Shown: positions 1 to 5,095 of the stretch, one piece after another | Layout: every line of letters starts with the position of its first letter | Numbering within the stretch: the stretch's first letter is position 1 | Source of the DNA: Marinosulfonomonas sp. | Lineage (GTDB): Bacteria > Pseudomonadota > Alphaproteobacteria > Rhodobacterales > Rhodobacteraceae | Assembly (NCBI GenBank): GCA_026989405.1 | Contig: JALSJL010000275.1 | Coordinates: 1 to 16,250, forward strand | DNA length: 16,250 nucleotides | Reading direction: 5' to 3' | Position numbers and translations under genes: made by a program | Notes under the pieces: generated by a model | Databases searched by the model: none | What the model saw: only the letters and a program-made list of their open reading frames with translations | What the model was told of the DNA's origin: nothing

Positions 1-992
1 TGTTTGCTGATTTCAAACCCGAGGTAGGGCGTCATCGCGCCTCCGGCCAGGTTCAAACCGTCGTAATAGCCAAGCAGCGTTCCGGTGACAAACGACTGCG
101 TGGAATTCGACGCGGGGACAGGGCCGCTTACAGTATCTGTGTAGGCGGCATCATTTCGCGTCATGGTCGCAAGTTCGACAGCCGGGGCCAAACGCCAGCT
201 CCCTTGCTGAAACTCGCCCGAAAGGCGCAATGATGCGTGAATTTCCTGGCTGTTGTAAGTGCCGCTGAGTGCACCCGCGGTTGTTACCCGGTGGGAAATA
301 TCGCCGGTGAGTGCACGCCCGTCCACGGCCCATCCGTCGGACAGTTCGTAAGCGAAATAGGCACCGTAGAGCAGGCCGGACCCACTGTCGCGCGTGGCCG
401 GTCCTGAGCGCGTCACAGAAGTGTTGTTGGCGCTTGCCACCAGACCAAGAAGAAACCGATCGCCGAACCGCCGGTCAAATCCAAGCGAAAACACTGACGA
501 CTCCATTGACTCGCCAAGAGCGAGCTGTTCAGTCCGGCGGAATTGAGCGCTGACCCAACCGCTGTTTCTGCTTTCCAGAAAGTCCTGTGAGGGATCGCCG
601 AAAAATACCGTGCCGTCGCCTTGCTGTTGGGGTTGATCGCGCAGATGGTCGCCGCAATCAGTGAACTTCCCCGGCAAGCAAAAGTCATCCGGAATGACAG
701 CGCCGGCAGGTGCGGTAACAATTGGGCCCGATCCCGAAAAACGGCCCGATATGTAGGATACAGTGGGCCCAGACGGTCGTTGTGTGCCGAGCCCGGGGTT
801 GGTTGTCGGATTTGGCGGCGGTGGCGGTGTGACTATTGGGGCCGGCACGAGGTTGATCGTTGGCGCAGGCCCTCCGCCAGGCGGGATGTCGGCTGCGTAA
901 GCCGCATCCATACCCGAAAATGGACTGGAAGCCGCAAGTGATACGGACCCGGCGATTGCCAGGATCCGGACAGTTTTCGCCCGTTCAAACAC
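1..992 (-). CDS. Autotransporter-type outer-membrane beta-barrel protein, 3' end beyond the window
   Basis: A continuous reading frame with no stop runs from a GTG at 990-992 to the left edge, giving 330 visible residues; an in-frame TGA lies just upstream and a GGGGG run 8 bases before the GTG can serve as ribosome binding site. Residues 1-33 form a signal peptide ending AYA. A proline-rich stretch follows (about 36-75, with a PPPPP run), then a short region with two cysteines (105 and 113). From about residue 144 the sequence alternates polar and aromatic/hydrophobic residues in strands (GWVSAQFRR, VFSLGFDRRFG, LLYGAYFAYELSDGW), as in autotransporter beta-domains of the outer membrane. About 185 barrel residues are visible, so the end of the barrel is missing. 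There is no large passenger domain, so it may act as an outer-membrane protein rather than exporting a long passenger. The function is unknown. It lies 172 bp downstream of the CAP-domain gene on the same strand. Confidence 0.75.
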   Translation of the reverse strand, partial: MFERAKTVRILAIAGSVSLAASSPFSGMDAAYAADIPPGGGPAPTINLVPAPIVTPPPPPNPTTNPGLGTQRPSGPTVSYISGRFSGSGPIVTAPAGAVIPDDFCLPGKFTDCGDHLRDQPQQQGDGTVFFGDPSQDFLESRNSGWVSAQFRRTEQLALGESMESSVFSLGFDRRFGDRFLLGLVASANNTSVTRSGPATRDSGSGLLYGAYFAYELSDGWAVDGRALTGDISHRVTTAGALSGTYNSQEIHASLRLSGEFQQGSWRLAPAVELATMTRNDAAYTDTVSGPVPASNSTQSFVTGTLLGYYDGLNLAGGAMTPYLGFEISK

Positions 993-1103
993 TGTGTAAA
1001 CCCCCGTTACCAGTCGTTCTCAAACGCAACTACTACGCTGTCGGTGAGGAAATACCAAGATTCCATGGCAAAAAAGACCAAAGAATCACGAGTTTCGGGA
1101 TAG

Positions 1104-1143
1104 TTGTCGCGATTTCCAGAAATTAAGCGTGATCGTGCGACAA
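1104..1143. repeat. Imperfect inverted repeat between CAP gene and autotransporter gene
   Basis: TTGTCGC at 1104-1110 is exactly complementary to GCGACAA at 1137-1143. Inside these arms GAT at 1111-1113 can pair with ATC at 1132-1134 after a two-base bulge. It sits 21 bp past the CAP gene stop and 111 bp before the autotransporter start. No U-run follows directly, so it is either a weak terminator of the CAP gene or an operator or leader structure for the next gene. Confidence 0.35.
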
Positions 1144-1164
1144 TTTACCTTTTGCGAAACGCTC

Positions 1165-1815
1165 TCAGCCGGCGAAGTTCTGGGCAAGAAAGAACTGACC
1201 GCACTGGTTCCCACGGGGGTTGTAGCCCAAGGCGGCGCCGACAGCGTTGACATTCTGGTCCAGAACATTTTTGCGATGCCCGGCCGACCGCATCCACAAC
1301 CCGACGATTTCGGAAGCCAGCGATGCGTAGGTGTGCGGGGAAATCGGCTTGCCGCCGACGGTCGTGAATTGGCATCGCGCCTTGTCGCGAATGCGGATCT
1401 TGCCCGCCAGATCAAACTGGTAGCGGGGCAGGTATCCGACATTCTCGGACCCGCGCCGCACCCGCAGCCCTGATGCCAGAACCCGCTCTTGAACCGATGA
1501 CTGTCCGCGGATCGTCGAGCGATGACTGAGTTTCCGGCGGGCTGCCATCCAGTTTGCATGGTTTCCCGCCACCCTGATCAAACCACCCGACAGCCGCAAG
1601 GGCGCAAGCCCGGCCTTGCAACGGCGAAAATTGACTTCGGCCAGCAGGACCCGGTTGAACAGCTTCTGATCAGCATTCTCGGTTGGAATGGTCTGCATTG
1701 CGGCAGCCGGAATTGCTGCGCGCGAACAGGCAAGCGCACTGTTGGGCAAGACCAAGGTCAGCAAGGCAGCGGCGCCAAGAAGCCTTGCGGCTCTGGCAAT
1801 GGTTGAAACAGTCAT
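1165..1815 (-). CDS. Secreted CAP-domain (SCP/PR-1, YkwD-like) protein
   Basis: 216 residues. An N-terminal signal peptide (hydrophobic 11-24, PNSALA then Cys30) targets it to the periplasm or outside; the ALA-C junction is not a proper lipobox, so signal peptidase I cleavage is likelier than lipidation. The CAP domain fills residues about 50-216. It keeps the pattern of bacterial YkwD-type proteins: MAARRKLSHRS (His98), GSENVGY (Glu124), then SEIVGLWMRSAGHRKNVL (Glu169, Trp174, His180) and a C-terminal FFLAQNFAG. His98, Glu124, Glu169 and His180 match the cavity tetrad of the family. Four cysteines (30, 66, 148, 205) could form two disulfides. ATG at 1815 was chosen over ATG at 1827 because GAGAGGG lies just upstream of it and the signal peptide then starts normally. 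The biochemical role of bacterial CAP proteins is mostly unknown. Confidence 0.85.
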   Translation of the reverse strand: MTVSTIARAARLLGAAALLTLVLPNSALACSRAAIPAAAMQTIPTENADQKLFNRVLLAEVNFRRCKAGLAPLRLSGGLIRVAGNHANWMAARRKLSHRSTIRGQSSVQERVLASGLRVRRGSENVGYLPRYQFDLAGKIRIRDKARCQFTTVGGKPISPHTYASLASEIVGLWMRSAGHRKNVLDQNVNAVGAALGYNPRGNQCGQFFLAQNFAG

Positions 1816-1852
1816 GGACCCTCTCATCGAGCAGATAAAAAGAGATGGGTCC
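1816..1852 (-). promoter_or_regulatory. Hairpin that would cover the ribosome binding site of the CAP gene
   Basis: On the minus strand GGACCC-A-TCTC (1852 to 1842) can pair with GAGAGGGTCC (1825 to 1816): ten base pairs with one bulged A and a 16-base loop. The 3' arm holds the only Shine-Dalgarno-like sequence (GAGAGGG) and touches the ATG at 1815. If transcription starts upstream of 1852, the folded leader would hide the ribosome binding site. The pairing is read directly from the sequence; a regulatory role is inferred. Confidence 0.45.
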
Positions 1853-2043
1853 AAGCTGGGTTGAGTCTGTGTCCAAATTGTGCCGGGCGGTTGGTGAATT
1901 CGGGGCAAGAGCGCCCTTTCAGAGGGGTGGAATGGGCGCCTCTGGCCATGGATGGCGTTGTTTGGTGTGCGCAGCCCGCATCGCGCGCGGAACATTTGGC
2001 CATCCACCTTGTTCAATCGCGAGCGGGGCTCTACATCATCCCC

Positions 2044-2844
2044 ATGATACGTTGGAACCCACTCGCAAAACGGCAGCCTGTCGTTTCCGTCATTCACCTC
2101 AACGGCGTGATCGCGCCGGCAGGTCGCGCAGCGGCCTTGAACGATGTTGGCCTTGCGTCCCTTGTCGAGCGGGCGTTCAAAAAGGGAAAGCCGGCGGCGG
2201 TCGCCCTGCTGTTGAATTCGCCGGGTGGCTCGCCTGTTCAATCATCGCTGATCGCGGCGCGCATACGCCGGCTTTCCGCTGAACGGAACATTCCGGTATT
2301 TGCCTTTGTCGAGGATGTGGCCGCATCGGGAGGATACTGGTTGGCAACGGCTGCGGATGAAATCTGGATTGATGCCAATTCGGTCGTCGGATCAATCGGG
2401 GTCATTTCATCGGGCTTCGGGTTTCACGAGTTCATCGAACGCCACGGCATTGAGCGCCGGGTGCACACCGCGGGAAAGTCCAAGAGCACACTTGACCCTT
2501 TTCGTCCCGAGAAGCCGGCCGACGTCAAGAAACTGAAAACCATTCTGAACCAGATTCACGAGTCGTTCATTGCCCAGGTCAAAGACCGCCGCGGAGCGAA
2601 GCTCGCCGACAACCCGGCCTTGTTCAGCGGAGAATTCTGGGTCGGGAACGAAGCGATAGATCTGGGGCTCGCCGATGGCATCGGCCATCTGGTGCCAAAA
2701 ATGAAGGAACGGTTCGGTGACAAGGTTCGCTTCAACAGTTTCACGAAGAAACGCCCCTTCCTTTCCCGGATCGGCGCGCAAGTTGTTGATCAGGCCCTTC
2801 AGGGGATAGAAGAGCGCGCCGAGTTTGCGCGTTTTGGGCTTTGA
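2044..2844 (+). CDS. S49-family serine peptidase (SppA/SohB-like)
   Basis: 266 residues from the ATG at 2044. S49 peptidases are Ser/Lys proteases, some of which degrade cleaved signal peptides or membrane proteins. Visible landmarks are LNSPGGSPVQSS (58-68), the nucleophile motif VAASGGYWLA with Ser95, GSIGVISSGFG (116-126) and HTAGKSKSTLDPF (141-153). Lys147 lies 52 residues after Ser95, the spacing between Ser and Lys in Bacillus SppA, so it is the likely general base. Length suits the short single-domain S49 proteins of Rhodobacterales. There is no evident signal peptide or strong N-terminal anchor, so location is uncertain. A longer frame opens at a TTG at 1861 but its extra residues look nothing like the family. 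No clear Shine-Dalgarno precedes the start; ATCAT-CCCC-ATGAT at 2035-2048 makes a small palindrome over the start codon. It heads a closely spaced plus-strand cluster, with the next gene only 3 bp away. Confidence 0.9.
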   Translation: MIRWNPLAKRQPVVSVIHLNGVIAPAGRAAALNDVGLASLVERAFKKGKPAAVALLLNSPGGSPVQSSLIAARIRRLSAERNIPVFAFVEDVAASGGYWLATAADEIWIDANSVVGSIGVISSGFGFHEFIERHGIERRVHTAGKSKSTLDPFRPEKPADVKKLKTILNQIHESFIAQVKDRRGAKLADNPALFSGEFWVGNEAIDLGLADGIGHLVPKMKERFGDKVRFNSFTKKRPFLSRIGAQVVDQALQGIEERAEFARFGL

Positions 2845-2847
2845 GCC

Positions 2848-3009
2848 ATGGTCAAGGTCGTATCGCTTTTTCTGATCGGAATTCTTGTCATGGGCATGTT
2901 CGGAAAGTTGCGTTTCCCGGGTCAGAAACGTCTTGCGGCTGTGAAATGCGCCAAGTGCGGTCGGTTCAAGATTGGCAAGAGCGGCTGCGATTGTGATGCC
3001 GGGAAGTAG
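2848..3009 (+). CDS. Small membrane-anchored zinc-ribbon-like protein
   Basis: 53 residues, start ATG at 2848 and stop TAG at 3007-3009. A hydrophobic segment (about 4-18, VVSLFLIGILVMGMF) is followed by a basic stretch and a compact cysteine motif: CAKC at 34-37 and CDC at 47-49. The four cysteines could bind one zinc ion. It sits exactly between two clear genes, 3 bp after the peptidase stop and 7 bp before the antiporter start, which supports real translation within one transcript. The N-terminus would place the zinc-binding tail on one face of the inner membrane. Similar short proteins occur near S49 peptidase genes in Rhodobacterales as far as I recall; no function is known to me. Confidence 0.7.
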   Translation: MVKVVSLFLIGILVMGMFGKLRFPGQKRLAAVKCAKCGRFKIGKSGCDCDAGK

Positions 3010-3016
3010 CTGATCC

Positions 3017-3967
3017 ATGGACATTGTGTATGCAATCCTCGGACTGATCATCCTTGTGCTTGCCGGCGACATGCTGGTGCGCGGGGCAGTGAATGTCAGC
3101 CTGCGCCTGGGCGTTCCCGCCCTGATCGTCAGTCTCACGATCGTGGCCGTCGGAACGTCGGCCCCGGAGCTTCTGGTTTCGGTCGAAGCAGTCCTGGATG
3201 GTGTGCCGGGAATTGCCGTGGGCAACGTCGTCGGTTCCAATGTTGCAAATGTTCTGCTTGTCCTCGGGCTGCCGGCGATGCTTGTGGGCTTTGACCTGTC
3301 AAGAAATGAGACACGCAGCAACTACTACCAGATGATCGCCGGGACAGCCCTGTTTGCCGGACTGGCCTACCTGGGTCCGATCTTGTGGTTTCATGGGCTG
3401 CTGCTGTTGGCGGTATATGCCGGTTTCATGCTGCATGCGATCCTGACCGCGCGCAATCAGCGCCGGGCAAGCGTGGCCCAGCTGGACCCGGTTCTGGAAC
3501 TGGATGAAGTTGACCTGGGCGCCCCCTGGTGGAAGATCATGGGGTTCCTTTTTCTGGGTGTCGTGGGTTTGCCCCTGGGCGCGAGCATCCTGGTTGAAAG
3601 CTCAACCGCTGTTGCCCGACAATTCGGCGTCAGCGAGACAGTCATAGGGCTCACGCTTGTTGCTCTGGGAACGTCGCTGCCGGAACTCGCCACGACGCTT
3701 GCTGCCGCACTTCGCAAAGAGGCCGACGTTGCCCTGGGCAATGTCCTTGGCTCCAACATGGCTAATCTTCTGGGCATTGTGGGGGCTGCAAGCCTTTTCG
3801 GGGCGGTTCCTGTCGCGCCCGCAATCGTCCACTATGACATGCTGGTCATGATCGGGGCCGCACTGATCCTTGGGCCGTTCATTGTGCTGCGCAGCAATAT
3901 CACCCGCCTGTGGGGGGTCATTTTCACCGCCTTGTATCTGGCCTACATTGCCAGCGTTCTTTCATGA
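3017..3967 (+). CDS. CaCA-family cation/Ca2+ antiporter (YrbG-like)
   Basis: 316 residues, inner-membrane protein with about ten hydrophobic segments. The two inverted alpha-repeats of the CaCA superfamily are plain: GTSAPEL at 46-52 with GNVVGSN at 69-75, and GTSLPEL at 218-224 with GNVLGSN at 241-247. The glutamates of the two G-T-S-x-P-E motifs coordinate the transported ion in characterised Na+/Ca2+ exchangers. The loop between the halves (about 150-170) is acidic (DPVLELDEVDLG). Members exchange Na+ or H+ for Ca2+ across the membrane; which ions are used cannot be told from the sequence. It starts 7 bp after the zinc-ribbon gene and ends 13 bp before the SDR gene, so co-transcription is likely. 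Confidence 0.93.
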   Translation: MDIVYAILGLIILVLAGDMLVRGAVNVSLRLGVPALIVSLTIVAVGTSAPELLVSVEAVLDGVPGIAVGNVVGSNVANVLLVLGLPAMLVGFDLSRNETRSNYYQMIAGTALFAGLAYLGPILWFHGLLLLAVYAGFMLHAILTARNQRRASVAQLDPVLELDEVDLGAPWWKIMGFLFLGVVGLPLGASILVESSTAVARQFGVSETVIGLTLVALGTSLPELATTLAAALRKEADVALGNVLGSNMANLLGIVGAASLFGAVPVAPAIVHYDMLVMIGAALILGPFIVLRSNITRLWGVIFTALYLAYIASVLS

Positions 3968-3980
3968 ACAGGAGGCTTTG

Positions 3981-4766
3981 ATGAAGGTAAAACGCGCCCT
4001 TGTGACCGGAGCGGGAAAACGCCTGGGGCGCGCCATGGCGCTTGACCTGGCGCATCAGGGATTTGATGTGGCGGTGCATTACGCAACTTCTTCCGAGGAA
4101 GCCGCAGAGGTGGTTGCGGCCATCCGGGACGCTGGCGGTGCGGCCGAAGCCTTGCACGCTGATCTTCTGGATGACGAACAGACTCGGGGCCTGATGGGCC
4201 GCGCCGCAACGGCGCTTGGAGGTCCACTCAGCCTGCTGGTCAACAATGCGTCGATCTTTGAGTATGACAATCTGGAGAACGCGACAGACGAATCCTGGGA
4301 GCGCCACCTCGGGTCGAACCTGAAAGCGCCATTTTTCCTGACCCAGGAGTTTTCGCGCCAGGCCCCTGAGCCGGTGGACGACACGAACGGCGAACCGCAT
4401 CCGCAGGCGCTTGTGGTCAACATGATTGACCAACGTGTCTTGAAGCCGACGCCCGAGTTCATGACCTACACGATTGCGAAAATGGGGCTTTGGGCGTTCA
4501 CCAGAACCGCGGCACAGGCCCTGGGTGCAAGAGTTCGGGTCAACGCAATCGGACCTGGACCCACCTTGATTGGCGCCAATCAGAGCGAGCCGCATTTCGC
4601 GCGGCAACGCGCCAGCACAGTGCTGGGTCGCGGGGCGAACCCGGAAGATGTAACGGCCGCGCTGAGATATCTGATCAACGCACCGGCCGTCACCGGACAG
4701 CTGATTTGCGTTGACGGCGGACAGCACCTGGGATGGGAAACGCCGGATGTATCGGGGCTGGAATAG
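3981..4766 (+). CDS. SDR oxidoreductase with pteridine-reductase-type (FolM/PTR1-like) active site
   Basis: 261 residues. The ATG at 3981 has a perfect AGGAGG at 3970-3975 with 5-base spacing. The Rossmann fold is evident: nucleotide motif VTGAGKRLGRA (8-18), HADL (59-62), LVNNAS (86-91), and a C-terminal VTGQLICVDGG. The glycine motif reads TGxxKRLG instead of the usual TGxxxGIG, as in pteridine reductases. The classical catalytic Ser is Asp150 (MIDQR), with Tyr163 and Lys167; the Asp-Tyr spacing of 13 and Tyr-Lys spacing of 4 equal those of the Asp-Tyr-Lys triad in PTR1. The Arg in the glycine motif fits NADPH preference. It may therefore reduce dihydropterins, as FolM does, but the substrate is inferred. 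It is the last gene of the cluster beginning at 2044; a 6-bp hairpin follows the stop. Confidence 0.85.
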   Translation: MKVKRALVTGAGKRLGRAMALDLAHQGFDVAVHYATSSEEAAEVVAAIRDAGGAAEALHADLLDDEQTRGLMGRAATALGGPLSLLVNNASIFEYDNLENATDESWERHLGSNLKAPFFLTQEFSRQAPEPVDDTNGEPHPQALVVNMIDQRVLKPTPEFMTYTIAKMGLWAFTRTAAQALGARVRVNAIGPGPTLIGANQSEPHFARQRASTVLGRGANPEDVTAALRYLINAPAVTGQLICVDGGQHLGWETPDVSGLE

Positions 4767-4900
4767 GACCTGCCAGCCCTTCGCATCGCGCGAAGTTGTG
4801 CACGTCGCTGCAATCGCAGGCGAAGATGGAAAGTTTTTGGTAACAAAATCAACAATTTGCATTTTTTAAATAAATAAATCCTGCCATTACAAAGGCTTGT

Positions 4901-4933
4901 AAAACTGCCCAATTTTTGAGCACATCGAAGAAG
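4901..4933 (+). repeat. Diverged copy 1 of a leader element shared with 12473-12505
   Basis: Aligned without gaps, 4901-4933 and 12473-12505 agree at about 24 of 33 positions, with the identical core TTTTTGAG (4913-4920 and 12484-12491 respectively) and a GCC just before it. A GGCCGG follows both. Each copy lies upstream of a plus-strand gene (uvrC and the membrane protein gene at 12555). It may be a shared regulatory site or a decayed dispersed repeat. Confidence 0.3.
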
Positions 4934-4974
4934 TGGGCCGGAATCAAAGGATTTTTGCGACTCGGGAATACTTA

Positions 4975-5002
4975 CCACCAGACTTATCCACAGAATTGGT
5001 GG
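4975..5002. promoter_or_regulatory. Perfect DnaA box inside an inverted repeat
   Basis: TTATCCACA at 4984-4992 equals the consensus DnaA box. It is flanked by CCACCA (4975-4980) and TGGTGG (4997-5002), which are exact reverse complements 16 bp apart. The site lies 94 bp upstream of the uvrC start and just downstream of the AT-rich block. DnaA acting as a transcription regulator of a repair gene is a plausible reading. Only one good box is visible, which argues against a replication origin. Confidence 0.45.
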
Positions 5003-5095
5003 AGATGTTTGCACTTGCTTTGGCCGTCACTAGATTGCAGCCAGAGCGGGAATCAGGAGGCCGGGCAAGACCCGGACGGATGACTGAGAGGGGCG

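Larger units (their letters stand above)
4767..5095. other. Intergenic region: AT-rich block, DnaA-box dyad and uvrC leader
   Basis: This 329-bp stretch holds no credible gene. From the left: CTTCGC/GCGAAG (4778-4794) is a 6-bp hairpin 12 bp past the SDR stop without a U-run; about 4832-4905 is clearly richer in A and T than the surroundings (runs such as ATTTTTTAAATAAATAAAT); 4901-4933 resembles a segment upstream of the 12555 gene; 4975-5002 is a dyad with a DnaA box; CCGGG-CAAGA-CCCGG (5061-5075) is a short hairpin in the leader just before the uvrC ribosome binding site. The uvrC promoter is presumably here, but no convincing -35/-10 pair was found. Confidence 0.6.

Noticed and set aside
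413..721. Minus-strand ATG frame of 102 codons in the first kilobase
   Set aside because: Another frame on the same strand gives a continuous signal peptide and beta-barrel protein over the whole region.
1842..1883. Tandem TTGGAC hexamers on the minus strand upstream of the CAP gene as a promoter
   Set aside because: No acceptable -10 lies at the right distance from either copy; the repeat may be chance.
1861..2043. N-terminal extension of the S49 peptidase from a TTG start, including CPNC
   Set aside because: The added residues do not resemble the family, the start is TTG, and the conserved protein begins naturally at ATG 2044.
3924..4862. Long open frame on the minus strand opposite the SDR gene
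   Set aside because: It mirrors a clear SDR gene with catalytic motifs; composition looks like a GC-rich shadow frame and no domain is recognisable.
4832..5095. Chromosomal replication origin at the AT-rich block and DnaA box
   Set aside because: Only one good DnaA box is visible, and no dnaA, parAB, hemE or other usual origin neighbours are in the window.
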